Below are positions 1 to 8,966 of a stretch of 27,457 nt of DNA, one piece after another. This DNA is from Bacteroidota bacterium. Its GTDB lineage: Bacteria; Bacteroidota; Bacteroidia; Sphingobacteriales; Sphingobacteriaceae. The notes under the pieces were generated by a model that had not been told where the DNA came from, made no database searches, and saw only the letters and a list, made by a program, of their open reading frames with translations. A program made the translations under genes and the position numbers. The stretch lies in contig JABDEQ010000032.1 in assembly GCA_013286985.1 (NCBI GenBank), positions 1-27,457 of the forward strand, in the 5' to 3' direction. Numbering within the stretch: the first letter of the stretch is position 1; every line of letters starts with the position of its first letter.

Positions 1-2
1 AT

Positions 3-233
3 GGATCTACGGTGCAAATTAATCTTAACAACCTCGAAATGGTGGGCAATACCATATTTTTATTGCGCGAGAGGAATGAAGCTGTTGCAGCAAAGTTTGA
101 AAAGGAACGTGATGGACTGAGAAAGGAGTTTTTTGCCGCTGGCGATATTGCACCTCCAGAGCTGTTAAAAAGAACACAGGACTTTTTCGCCCGATATCGG
201 CAAGCTATACGGGCTTATCATTTCAACGAATAA
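3..233 (+). CDS. C-terminal part of an unknown protein (5' end outside window)
   Basis: The reading frame is open from the first in-frame codon of the window, so this is probably the end of a longer gene; a GTG at 12 is the only alternative start and has no clear ribosome binding site. The visible 77 residues are charged and mostly helical (LLRERNEAVAAKFEKERDGL), then end in an aromatic tail (FFARYRQAIRAYHFNE). No motif is recognised. The next gene starts 16 bases after the stop on the same strand, so the two may be co-transcribed. Function unknown. Confidence 0.5.
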   Translation, partial: GSTVQINLNNLEMVGNTIFLLRERNEAVAAKFEKERDGLRKEFFAAGDIAPPELLKRTQDFFARYRQAIRAYHFNE

Positions 234-249
234 CCAAAGCCTAATCCCC

Positions 250-1806
250 ATGTATAAGAAATTATTTTTATGCGTTGCATTCTTAATCAGTGCCAGACTG
301 TACGGACAAAATACCGTTGATGTAGCCTACTTTACCGGGCTTTTCCAACAGGGGAAATATGTACAGGCATTCAACGAGGCTTATGCCCTTCGCAAACAAC
401 CTTATAACAAACAATTCATCCTTGACTACATCATGGCAAAGGCACTCTGCGGCACCAAACAATACGCTTATTCGCAACGTGTATTTACCTATATCACCGA
501 TAATTATACCCTTAATTCGAGTCAATATAACTTTATCAAAGATGAAGAGTACGCCTGCGAAGGTCTCGGATCTAACCCGCAGCATGCTACCGACGCAAAC
601 GTAATTGCCAAGTTTACTTTTATCATGAACATGCCGCGCAATGTTTCCTTTGTAAGGGGGAAGGGTGGCTTAGAGACTAAATGCAAAGATGACATGGCAG
701 GCTTTCAGCTTGATCCGAATTTTGATCAGGGTACCTTAGCTAAACGTCTTTTTAACCCGGAGCAGGCCGCCGCCGCCCAAGCCTATTATCAGCAACTGCT
801 GGGTGACTCTTACAGTGTATTTTCTGAAGGGCGCTTTTTGATGATCTCGAAAACCACTGGTGATCTCTCGCAAGAATCAGCCGCTAATATTGCGGGAAAC
901 CTTAACCGCGAACTACAATTCTTTCACGATCAATTTGGGTTGAGCATGCCCGGTAAACTCATTGCCGTATTCCTCGCCAATGATAAACCGGAACTCGATC
1001 AGCTCGCTTTTCAATTACATGGGCTCACCATCCCGAACAGTAACCTGGGGTACTCCAGCTTTTCAGACATGACTTTACTGGCGATTGCGGATGAGCGATA
1101 TACAGGTACTCTTTTTCACGAGCTATTTCACCTTGCCTCACGAGAAGATATGGGCGACATACCCAGCTGGCTCGATGAAGGGGTGGCCAGCTTATATGAA
1201 ACCAGTTACTGGAAAGATGGTTTATTATATGGTGATATAAAAAATTGGCGTACGCCGGTCTTGAAAGACTTTTTAACGGACGGCCGCAAGAATGTCGATC
1301 TTAATGAGCTTACATCTGGAAGTGGCAATAGATTTGAGGTGAATCAAATAGGGTCAGCTTGCTACCTGGCATTTTATTATGCAGAGGCAAAACACTTTGC
1401 AATATTTTTACAGGAAAGGAAATTATTGCCGGCAGTGATCAACGCCTTTAGAACACGAACCAGTTATCTTACTGATTCCAATGCTAAAGATGAAAGTTCA
1501 CAGGATTTGCTGGTTAAAGCAACCGGGATGTCAATGCTGCAATTACAAGCGGAATTTGATTTCTGGCTCGCGTTATCGTATAAGTTGCCGGAGGCACTCT
1601 CCACAAAAGATATCAAATTAATCCTTGCTCGCCAGGCGACTGCTATCGAATTGCTAAAGGGCAGCCATACACAAGCTTATGAGGAGCTGTCTGCTGAAAA
1701 TAATCGTTTATCGGGTGAAGCCGACAGTATAAACGCTGCTCAGGAAATATATAAAGATCTGGGAAAACTGGAGGACAAAATCGCCAAAGCCCAGACTGCC
1801 AAGTAG
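250..1806 (+). CDS. Secreted HExxH metallopeptidase-like protein (peptidase MA / gluzincin type)
   Basis: This 518-residue protein begins with a hydrophobic signal peptide (residues 1-20, ending LYGQ), so it is exported to the periplasm or beyond. Residues 30-110 look like a helical, TPR-like N-terminal region. The catalytic signature is HELFH (His290, Glu291, His294), followed 16 residues later by WLDEG with Glu310, which fits the third zinc ligand of gluzincins; this spacing is typical of peptidase MA-like domains in bacteroidete exported proteins. The C-terminal ~90 residues are charged and probably coiled coil. The substrate cannot be read from the sequence. Peptidase class is inferred from motif spacing; the neighbours give no further hint. 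Confidence 0.75.
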   Translation: MYKKLFLCVAFLISARLYGQNTVDVAYFTGLFQQGKYVQAFNEAYALRKQPYNKQFILDYIMAKALCGTKQYAYSQRVFTYITDNYTLNSSQYNFIKDEEYACEGLGSNPQHATDANVIAKFTFIMNMPRNVSFVRGKGGLETKCKDDMAGFQLDPNFDQGTLAKRLFNPEQAAAAQAYYQQLLGDSYSVFSEGRFLMISKTTGDLSQESAANIAGNLNRELQFFHDQFGLSMPGKLIAVFLANDKPELDQLAFQLHGLTIPNSNLGYSSFSDMTLLAIADERYTGTLFHELFHLASREDMGDIPSWLDEGVASLYETSYWKDGLLYGDIKNWRTPVLKDFLTDGRKNVDLNELTSGSGNRFEVNQIGSACYLAFYYAEAKHFAIFLQERKLLPAVINAFRTRTSYLTDSNAKDESSQDLLVKATGMSMLQLQAEFDFWLALSYKLPEALSTKDIKLILARQATAIELLKGSHTQAYEELSAENNRLSGEADSINAAQEIYKDLGKLEDKIAKAQTAK

Positions 1807-1837
1807 TACTTTTTAGAGATGAATATGCCAAGAAGCC

Positions 1838-1863
1838 GCCCAGATTAAGGGGCAACCTTTTTT
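1838..1863 (+). terminator. Weak candidate terminator after the metallopeptidase gene
   Basis: A 4-bp GCCC/GGGC stem (1838-1841 with 1850-1853) is followed after four bases by six T residues. The stem is short, so this is only a possible rho-independent terminator. Confidence 0.25.
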
Positions 1864-1927
1864 AATAATTGCAATTTACATCATAGGCTAAAATATTTGA
1901 ATATTACATATACAAGAGGTTCAGCCT

Positions 1928-3061
1928 ATGTCAACATTAAAAACTTGCATTTATTGCGAAAATATTTATGAAAAGGATACGGAGCACGTTTTCCCACACG
2001 GTCTGGGCGGGCAAAAACTATTTATAAACTGTGTCTGCGAAGACTGTAATCGTTATTTTTCAGGCCTCGAAAGGGAATTGTACCAAAAATCTTTTGTGGG
2101 ATTGCTACGCAGCACCGAAGGAGTTGCCGGGTACAAACCGAAAGGCGATAAAAGGACGCCATTTAAAGCGCCCATTTTATTGACTTTTGATCAGGAGAAC
2201 GAGCTGGTTTATGAAGTTGGCCAATATTACCTTATGCAAGTTTTTCTCCGTCCACAAATCATGGAGATTGAAGGGGAGTTTTACCTGGAGGGCGATACGA
2301 CCGAGGGGATTCAGAAATTTGTCGCCGCCGTTAAAAAGTGGCGCGATACCAATTTAATGTTGTTTGCCAATGGTCATCTGGCAGCTTCATTTACCAAACA
2401 GGAATCCGGCTTTACTGTCTCATTAGAGGATAAAAAATCTAATGCCAAAGGTTGCGTATATTATAGTTCTTTGCCGGACGCCCACGAATTATTTCCATAC
2501 ATGGCGCCAAGACTTTTTATTGATGACAGCCAGGACTTAAGAGTGCGGGCTAAAAGTTTGCCTGAAGCAATGGAATTTCTGAGGATATTCTTAAACCGGC
2601 AGGTCACTAAAAAGGATTTTAACAGTTATACCAACAAGGCGCTTGGTAAAAGTGAAATTTACGTAGGTTTTGGATTTGACGGTTTGAAGCTGGAGCAGGC
2701 TCTTGTTAAAATTGGGTTAAATTGTCTTTGTCATTATTACCCGGAGGCGATGTTGTCCGGCAAGTTGACTGACCTAATCAGTTATGTAAAGAACGGGCAG
2801 CCCTGCATCAACGCCCGTTTAGGAAAAAAGGATGTTGTCATTGATAGCACCGCGCGGACACACAACATCTTTTTTTACCAGCAGGCAGAAGCCTTTGTAG
2901 TCCGCATCAGCCTTTTTTCCGGTCAGTTCGTATTCAGTTTTTGGATTAATGACCTGCATTTGTTGAAGCCAAACGAATATAACAGATTGGTGGTCAGATT
3001 TGACGAGCGGATCAACGCCTTCGAAACGCACCGCGATTTCCTTGGATCTTTCAGCCTGTAG
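1928..3061 (+). CDS. HNH-type endonuclease candidate
   Basis: The 377-residue protein opens with a zinc-ribbon/HNH-like module: Cys7-x-x-Cys10, then EHVFPHGLGG (Glu19, His20, His24), then Cys37-x-x-Cys40-Asn41. This arrangement (CxxC, EH..P..LGG, CxxCN) matches the HNH_5 type of nuclease in which the EH-P segment carries the catalytic His. The remaining ~320 residues have no recognised motif and may recognise target or partner. An AGAGG stretch about 10 bases upstream supports the ATG at 1928. The gene ends 123 bases from the end of the convergent SMEK-STAND gene, which suggests a small defence cluster. Nuclease activity is inferred from the motif; it could also be a structural zinc domain. 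Confidence 0.65.
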   Translation: MSTLKTCIYCENIYEKDTEHVFPHGLGGQKLFINCVCEDCNRYFSGLERELYQKSFVGLLRSTEGVAGYKPKGDKRTPFKAPILLTFDQENELVYEVGQYYLMQVFLRPQIMEIEGEFYLEGDTTEGIQKFVAAVKKWRDTNLMLFANGHLAASFTKQESGFTVSLEDKKSNAKGCVYYSSLPDAHELFPYMAPRLFIDDSQDLRVRAKSLPEAMEFLRIFLNRQVTKKDFNSYTNKALGKSEIYVGFGFDGLKLEQALVKIGLNCLCHYYPEAMLSGKLTDLISYVKNGQPCINARLGKKDVVIDSTARTHNIFFYQQAEAFVVRISLFSGQFVFSFWINDLHLLKPNEYNRLVVRFDERINAFETHRDFLGSFSL

Positions 3062-3184
3062 TAGCAGGTACATAAAATCCTTGTGCCGAAACCTTCGGTC
3101 GCAGGCGATTCGCTGTATCTATTATGCAGGGTTGCTGCTACCTTATCGGTTATCCCGTCCGCATCATCTTCGAAATCCGGCTGC

Positions 3185-6100
3185 CTAACTGTCAAGCCAT
3201 TGGTCGATCGCCGGGCTTGTTTTAATATTTAAATGGTGAACAAGCACTTTGAACAGTCTGCTCAACTTGGTGTTAATCGGCGCTTGTTGGAAATAGGGAA
3301 CACTTTTTTCCAGCCAAAATTCATGATCGCGCGAACTTTGGGATTGTTGCCCGTATTTCGCCAGCCAAAATGCCTCGTAAAAAGGAATGATATGATACCG
3401 CAGCCCGCTTTGTGCAAATGCTGAAAATACCTGTTCCTGCCGCTGAATAGTTGCCAGCTGAAGCTCGGCAGCATCAAGCAGGCTTCCTACATAACTGAAA
3501 GTGAGTGAAGCAATCACGGTGACCTGGGGCGCGTAATTTCCGGAGTAACCCGCAATCAGCTGATCCAGTTCACGCCTGTTGACACCGGAGATAAGGATGG
3601 CATACACCATATTTTTAATATAGGAAAGGGTTTCCGGCTCAATTACTTTAAGGTTTGGACTCTCAAAAACCTTAGTTAGTAACTCAGGCAGCTCGCTGGC
3701 GATAAATTTCCCTGTGACCAAATCAAAAATTACCTGGTAAACTACCGGTATGAATACATATTCATAAAAAATAGTATCATCGGAACGGATATGGTCCGCG
3801 ATCTCCTTCTTTTTCTGTTTGTCCGCTTCAGTAATTTTGTCCTGGCCGCCCCTGGCTTCCAGGGGAACGTCCCGGTTAAGGTAATTAAAAACCGAGTACA
3901 CCTGATCAAAATCCCCTTCCTCCACCAGGTAAAACAGGTTTTTCTCCAATACAACCAGCCATTGAGCGTTGTCAATAGACATGGCAATCTGTAAAGCAGT
4001 GAGGCCCCATTTTTTCGCTTTTAGACGCTCACCCAAATATTCAAATGCTTCCTGAAAAATAAACGGCACAATAAAGCGCCTTTCCTCAAAATAGGAGGCG
4101 CCGACCATTGCCGGTTCGTAGGTTTCGAAAAAATCTCCGCGGTCAGGAACAGCGTACTTGCCATTTATGGTCTGCGTGGGCGGCTCGCCATCAATCATTT
4201 CTCTGATAATATACTGTCCTATGCTGCCATACCTGATCACCCCCGCCCGATAGCCATCGCTATTTTTAAATGTTTCGTTCAGTAACTCATAACCTTTTTC
4301 CAGCATCGCAATCGCTTCAACAGGTTCACCCTTTAGCCAATGGGAAATGCCCGCCTCCCCGTATAACTGGGATCTTTCCAGGCTACTGTTAAACTGGTTA
4401 CTTAGCGCTGTATCCAGCGCCCTCAAGGTGCTTATATGAGCTGCATGTGGATCGGTAGCCGCTATGGCCAGCGCATAGCCGCGCAGGCTGCCTGGCTTTT
4501 CAGAATAATTCGGCGGAAGCACAATACTTTCAATGGAGCCAAGTAGTTGTATTGCTTCCGCAATTTCATCGGCGTCAACCAGGTGCCTGCCGATTTCATC
4601 GCTGACCAGGAACCGGTAAATTTCATGCCGCGCCAAAAGTTCAGCATGTGCCGGAATGATTTTCCTTGCCGCGTCAAAATCTTTCAGCTCAAAACAGTAA
4701 AAATAAATGAGGTATTTTAAAGCGTAGGCCGACAGCAGGAACATACCCAGCTCATGCGCTTGGCTATATACCTGTTTCAGAATTTCAATTTTTTCGCGGG
4801 TGTCACCTTTAAAGTCTTCGCCGGTCAGCTTTATGAGTATGGTTGGGCCCGCCGCTGCATAAGCGGGATTGGTCACCGGGTCAAAAACGCTAACATCCAG
4901 ATTCAACCCGGCAACATTTTCAAACCATTCTTTGTATTGGTGAGCGTTCAGTTTGTAAAAAGTTATCCAGATACCTTGCGTGATAAACGCGTCGTCATGC
5001 CCTGCGCCAGGTTCCATTTCGGGATCATTGAACAGTTTATTTTTTGCGTCAATTAAATTATGGAGGGCAGTCATCGGCTCCGATTCGGCATTCAGGCGAA
5101 ACAGGGTGAGACTGATCATTCCCTTGCCGTAATCGATCAGGTCTGCGTTTTGCTGGAGATTAACAAGATCGTTCTTCAGGAAGGTAATATCATCTTTGAG
5201 CGCAAGGGCAATATGTACTTGTAAAAAGCGGATGTTCACTCTGATATAAATATTTACATCATCCGGTATCGGTCCGTAATACCAGTATAGCGCCAGCCCA
5301 AAGTCAAAAAATAGTTCCGGACTATCTTTTAATTGTTCCAGTGCACGCATCAATACCATCGCAGAATCCTGCGCCAAACCGGCATTTTGAAAATATTGGA
5401 TGGCTTTAGCTGTCTCAAATGCCGAAAGGGCCTTTTTTGCCAATTGTCCCTTTGCCAGCGCTTCAAACAAATTTGCCCTTAATGTGGCATTCAGGTTGTC
5501 CGGGATGCGCTTGATCAGCGGCGATAGCTGGTATTCCTGTTTTTGTGACTGCTGCACCCAGGTGCCGGTCATCCCGCTGATCCGTTCATCAACGTGGTTG
5601 ACCACCGGGGCAACATTACTGACAATGGATAGGTCATCGGCTGAAAAGCTGCCGATGACGAGCTTAAGGCGATATAAAAGCTCCCTGGTCTGTTCATCCG
5701 CTGTAGAATGCAGCAACCTGTTGTAAATCTCCTGATTAAGCGCCAGCCCGTAGTTGTTCTTAAATAAAGATTCAAGCGTTTGCTCTTCCATTCGCCAGTT
5801 ATTGTCCCGCAGGTACCGTGCGATCGCGTTAACAATCAGCGGATGACCTTCTGCAATAAACCTTACAACCCCGTCAATCCGCCCCGCATCAGCGGCAGGA
5901 GCGCCATAGCCAATCAGGACTTCTTTTACTTCCACGTCCGTAAAGGCAGGCAGCGTGAACCAATACAGCTGCCCTTCAAAATTTTCTGACAGATTTACCG
6001 GGGGGCTGAAATTGCTGGTCACTACCAGCAGGTGCCCGCCGGCAATGATAGCATAGAATAGCTCACTAATAAACTTTTCCGCCTGAACGCTTCCGCCAAG

Positions 6101-7102
6101 TGCGTCCAGGTCATTGAGCACGATTAAACTTCCCGCTGGTAATTGCTGGAAAATAGGGTCCAGCGCCATGACGGAATTTCCAGCCTCCGTTAATAGAAGC
6201 GCGGCCTGGAAATTTCTCAGGAACTCTGTTGGCATTAAGCGGGCAGCAAGCCCGTTCAGATCCAGCCAATAGGCTTTACCGGGATGTTGTTCCGCTAACA
6301 AATAAGCGACATGTGTCTTTCCGGTAGCGACCTCACCGGATAACCAAACGATAGATTCCTGCTTCAGGCGATCATTGATACCATCCACAATAACCTTTCG
6401 ATGGGACATCACCCTGAGTTTCGGCAGTTCCAATCCCATTAGAAATGGCGCTGCCGTACTGATAGAAGAAGCAGGCAACTGGCTGAGTTCCTGCAATTGT
6501 TGCTGCAGCGCCTGGAACATCGGCATAAAAGCGGCAAACGGGTCCGGAGCAGGCTGTACCGGAAAGGTAATCTCCCTTTCTATCAATGTCTTGACCTTCA
6601 GGAATTCCGCATAGTCTGCGTCGTATAACTGCTCAATTCCCTTGATCAGATCGGCTGGATACAGCATATCTGTGTCCTCATTAAAGGATGCCAGGATATT
6701 TTTCGGGTTCGTTTTCTCGGTTTTGTTAAATACTACTTTCTCGTTTTTTAGTATTAAGAATTTGATACCATTAGGAAACCGTTTTTCAAGTCCGTTCTTA
6801 ACGACGGTTCTCAGCGTGTTCATGATTTTAGCGGCATCGGTGCGTGAGGTGACCTGGAAGGCGACCAAAGCACCATTGTCATCTCCAAGGTCCATACCTG
6901 GAAAATTCACTTTTTGATCGTTAAGGTTCGTGAGCTGGTAACTATAAATAGAGTTCAGCAGGGGAAGGACAAAAGTCTCAGCGACCTTATTTCCATCAAA
7001 ATAAGCAGCAGCATTCGCCAAAGGTATCGTCGCAACCCACCACCCAATACGGTCTATTATGTCTTTGATATCCTTTTCCTTTTGGATCATTGATCTATTC
7101 AC
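3185..7102 (-). CDS. SMEK-domain STAND NTPase with long helical-repeat tail (putative anti-phage sensor)
   Basis: This is a 1305-residue multidomain protein with no signal peptide. Residues 1-150 form a SMEK-type domain with the characteristic NFPGMDLGDD (Asp71, Asp74) and AFQVTSR (83-87) segments; the D...QxT pattern recalls a degenerate PD-(D/E)xK nuclease core. Residues ~190-215 look like a coiled linker. A P-loop NTPase follows, with Walker A GEVATGKT (256-263) and Walker B LIVLNDLD (326-333), and a winged-helix-like part. From about residue 480 to the end the protein is alpha-helical and repeat-like (TPR style), usual for the sensor half of STAND proteins. Known relatives (Avs-type STANDs) sense phage proteins and then trigger the N-terminal effector; the same mode is inferred here. 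It is monocistronic and convergent with the HNH gene. Confidence 0.8.
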   Translation of the reverse strand: MNRSMIQKEKDIKDIIDRIGWWVATIPLANAAAYFDGNKVAETFVLPLLNSIYSYQLTNLNDQKVNFPGMDLGDDNGALVAFQVTSRTDAAKIMNTLRTVVKNGLEKRFPNGIKFLILKNEKVVFNKTEKTNPKNILASFNEDTDMLYPADLIKGIEQLYDADYAEFLKVKTLIEREITFPVQPAPDPFAAFMPMFQALQQQLQELSQLPASSISTAAPFLMGLELPKLRVMSHRKVIVDGINDRLKQESIVWLSGEVATGKTHVAYLLAEQHPGKAYWLDLNGLAARLMPTEFLRNFQAALLLTEAGNSVMALDPIFQQLPAGSLIVLNDLDALGGSVQAEKFISELFYAIIAGGHLLVVTSNFSPPVNLSENFEGQLYWFTLPAFTDVEVKEVLIGYGAPAADAGRIDGVVRFIAEGHPLIVNAIARYLRDNNWRMEEQTLESLFKNNYGLALNQEIYNRLLHSTADEQTRELLYRLKLVIGSFSADDLSIVSNVAPVVNHVDERISGMTGTWVQQSQKQEYQLSPLIKRIPDNLNATLRANLFEALAKGQLAKKALSAFETAKAIQYFQNAGLAQDSAMVLMRALEQLKDSPELFFDFGLALYWYYGPIPDDVNIYIRVNIRFLQVHIALALKDDITFLKNDLVNLQQNADLIDYGKGMISLTLFRLNAESEPMTALHNLIDAKNKLFNDPEMEPGAGHDDAFITQGIWITFYKLNAHQYKEWFENVAGLNLDVSVFDPVTNPAYAAAGPTILIKLTGEDFKGDTREKIEILKQVYSQAHELGMFLLSAYALKYLIYFYCFELKDFDAARKIIPAHAELLARHEIYRFLVSDEIGRHLVDADEIAEAIQLLGSIESIVLPPNYSEKPGSLRGYALAIAATDPHAAHISTLRALDTALSNQFNSSLERSQLYGEAGISHWLKGEPVEAIAMLEKGYELLNETFKNSDGYRAGVIRYGSIGQYIIREMIDGEPPTQTINGKYAVPDRGDFFETYEPAMVGASYFEERRFIVPFIFQEAFEYLGERLKAKKWGLTALQIAMSIDNAQWLVVLEKNLFYLVEEGDFDQVYSVFNYLNRDVPLEARGGQDKITEADKQKKKEIADHIRSDDTIFYEYVFIPVVYQVIFDLVTGKFIASELPELLTKVFESPNLKVIEPETLSYIKNMVYAILISGVNRRELDQLIAGYSGNYAPQVTVIASLTFSYVGSLLDAAELQLATIQRQEQVFSAFAQSGLRYHIIPFYEAFWLAKYGQQSQSSRDHEFWLEKSVPYFQQAPINTKLSRLFKVLVHHLNIKTSPAIDQWLDS

Positions 7103-7235
7103 TGCTTTTTACCGGCACCCTCTGGCTCCGTTGACCTCATTATTTATACAAAAATAGGCAATCGGATTGACGCTTTCAGCCGGGTATTATTAACCGCCGG
7201 AGGAGTTTTCAAACACTCATTTTCTATGCGAAACG

Positions 7236-7270
7236 GGTAAAAGGTGCCGGCAGAGACCAGCACCTTTACC
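7236..7270. repeat. Inverted repeat with one bulged base
   Basis: GGTAAAAGGTGC (7236-7247) pairs with GCACCTTTACC (7260-7270), leaving one A unpaired and a 12-base loop. Six A residues follow on the plus strand and no T run follows on either strand, so it is not a classical terminator. It could be a protein binding site or an RNA stem in the leader of the STAND gene. Confidence 0.5.
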
Positions 7271-7345
7271 AAAAAATCATGTGGATACAAAAAGACTGAA
7301 ATATCATGGATTTCCTAAATCAGATCAAAATGTAATTGATCAGTT

Positions 7346-7471
7346 CTATAAGCCTGCGAACCCCTTCGGGTAATTGACAAACGAGATCATAGCACGCTCA
7401 AAATTTTCCACACGTTCAACTGTTTTAAAGGATTCCAAAGAAAGCATGTTATCCAGATAGCTGTCGTTCAT
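7346..7471 (-). CDS. Possible small protein, 41 residues
   Basis: The frame from the ATG at 7471 reads MNDSYLDNMLSLESF... and ends ...NYPKGFAGL. It lies just downstream of the CBM20 gene on the same strand, and its frame stays open upstream into the end of that gene. Composition looks protein-like, but no family is recognised and no clear ribosome binding site is seen. It may be the decayed end of a once longer gene. Confidence 0.2.
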   Translation of the reverse strand: MNDSYLDNMLSLESFKTVERVENFERAMISFVNYPKGFAGL

Positions 7472-7514
7472 CTTATCAAAGGCTTTATAGCCCTTAACCT
7501 TTTTAACGCAGCCG

Positions 7515-8180
7515 CTAATTGTTATAAACCAGGTTTAACCCGTCTTCCTGTTGCGTAACGGTAAATGCTCTGTTGTCCCGCGATTCCCAGTTGTTGGGCC
7601 CTTTCAATAATTTAAATTCAAATGTGCTACCAATAATTACAGGGATCATTAACTGCCAAAATAATCCGGCCCTGCTATAAGTCAGATATAGCGGAATCGG
7701 GAATACAGCGTTCCACATCCCAAGTTCGGGTGTACTGCCCGCAATAAATATGGGATACCCGTCATCCTGAACGGAAATGATCAGCGTTGCATAATTTACG
7801 CCATTAAAACTATAGATTTTCCCAATCACTACCGGTGCGTAATCAGGCACCGGCCCCTGCTGGAAGCAAAGATACTGAACAGTCGATGCGTCAAATCCCG
7901 GCGGCACAACGCTGGCCACCACCAGGGTCCCGGATTTTAGGTTAACACCGTTAAAAAAATTAGACGGCGCAGCTGCATCAAAGCCGTCAGCGGAAATTTG
8001 TGTTTTCACAGCGTCCAAAGGCGGCGTAAATTCAGCGGGAACACTGTCAAATTTATATTTTTTAGGAGCATATTTTCCACCGTCCATTAAACTGGTAAGG
8101 GCTGTAAAGGTTGCCGTTGGGATAGTTGTACTGGCAGGGTCGGCAAATGGCTGCACATATTTAATTTCAATCGGGTCCAT
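7515..8180 (-). CDS. CBM20 starch-binding protein without catalytic domain
   Basis: The 221-residue protein has no signal peptide. Residues 1-130 are of unknown type, rich in Pro, Ala and Phe. Residues ~132-220 form a CBM20 starch-binding domain: GSTPELGMW (148-156, with the site-1 type Trp), a second conserved Trp175, FEFKLLKG (187-194), NNWESRDNR (196-204). This W...W..FEFK...WE...NR order is the CBM20 fingerprint. CBM20 binds granular starch or glycogen. It is the distal recognised gene of the GH31 operon, so it probably brings the GH31 enzyme or a partner to an alpha-glucan. Lack of a signal peptide implies a cytoplasmic role, for example at glycogen. The N-terminal half could be an oligomerisation or docking domain. 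Confidence 0.75.
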   Translation of the reverse strand: MDPIEIKYVQPFADPASTTIPTATFTALTSLMDGGKYAPKKYKFDSVPAEFTPPLDAVKTQISADGFDAAAPSNFFNGVNLKSGTLVVASVVPPGFDASTVQYLCFQQGPVPDYAPVVIGKIYSFNGVNYATLIISVQDDGYPIFIAGSTPELGMWNAVFPIPLYLTYSRAGLFWQLMIPVIIGSTFEFKLLKGPNNWESRDNRAFTVTQQEDGLNLVYNN

Positions 8181-8244
8181 GGTTAGATTTTTAATGTTAT
8201 TTTCTATTTAGTTTATTTCTTTCAGGATAAAATCTTTTTTTCAA

Positions 8245-8943
8245 TTATTGCTTAGGCATAATAAAGTAGTCGCCGTTGTTGTTCAATTTGAATTCTTTCC
8301 CGCCAGCATGATAGGCTATTTCATAGGCGATCACCGCGCCGAAAGGTACCTTTACGATTCCACTGGTCCATAAATTCATTTTGGCTGCTTTTTCTAAATT
8401 GAGATCTATGGTCCCGGTAATCTTCTGCTTGTTAGTTTGCCGGAAATGAATGCTGACGGAATTAATTTGAGCATCCGCCTGTAACTGAAATTCCAGTTCC
8501 GCTTGCGGCTGTTTAGGATCACTGGTTATGGAAGCTTTTAACACCTTAATATCTTCACGCGGAAACCTGTAATGGAAGTTTTGTCCATAATTGCTGTCAT
8601 ACTTGAGGGCACCCGCAGGATCGCGGAGCGAGAACCAAACCGTAAATTCTTTTGAATCTTCCGGAATGGTAAAAGTGGCGGTTAACATAGATCCAAGGCC
8701 ATCTTCCCTGATTACCGGCGCATTGGTTATCCCAATTTCAGAATATAATAAAAGGTCAAGCGGTTCTTCGGCGCTATCGAATTTCACATGTGCGGTAATG
8801 GGGAAAGCGGAATCTCCATGCAAATAATTGGTAGTCAGTGGTATCAGCCTTAACGGATCGTAGGTAATAATACACTTACTGCCCGGCTGAAGCTTTCCGC
8901 GTACCTGCTGATGAAAATTTTTGGTAAATATTAAGTGGCTCAT
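8245..8943 (-). CDS. Beta-rich protein of unknown function (possibly DUF6209-like)
   Basis: I do not recognise this 232-residue protein with certainty. It has no signal peptide or membrane segment. The sequence alternates hydrophobic and polar residues as in a two-domain beta-sandwich: a first half with a KLQPGSKCIITYDPLRL stretch (17-33) and a second half with ELEFQLQADAQINSVSIHFR. The early YDPxRL segment and the total length resemble DUF6209-type proteins, but this comparison is from memory. The gene lies 23 bases downstream of the GH31 gene and 64 bases upstream of the CBM20 gene, all minus strand, so it is probably co-expressed and linked to alpha-glucan metabolism. Confidence 0.55.
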   Translation of the reverse strand: MSHLIFTKNFHQQVRGKLQPGSKCIITYDPLRLIPLTTNYLHGDSAFPITAHVKFDSAEEPLDLLLYSEIGITNAPVIREDGLGSMLTATFTIPEDSKEFTVWFSLRDPAGALKYDSNYGQNFHYRFPREDIKVLKASITSDPKQPQAELEFQLQADAQINSVSIHFRQTNKQKITGTIDLNLEKAAKMNLWTSGIVKVPFGAVIAYEIAYHAGGKEFKLNNNGDYFIMPKQ

Positions 8944-8966
8944 TTCCTTTATTTTAAAAGTTTGAA

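Larger units (their letters stand above)
7103..7514. other. Intergenic region between the STAND gene and the GH31 operon end
   Basis: This 412-base stretch holds the 5' flank of the STAND gene (right of 7102), an interrupted hairpin at 7236-7270 and a doubtful 41-codon reading frame at 7346-7471. No other gene or RNA is recognised. Confidence 0.5.

Noticed and set aside
7236..7270. Rho-independent terminator for the GH31 operon
   Set aside because: No T run follows the hairpin on either strand; A residues follow on the plus strand.
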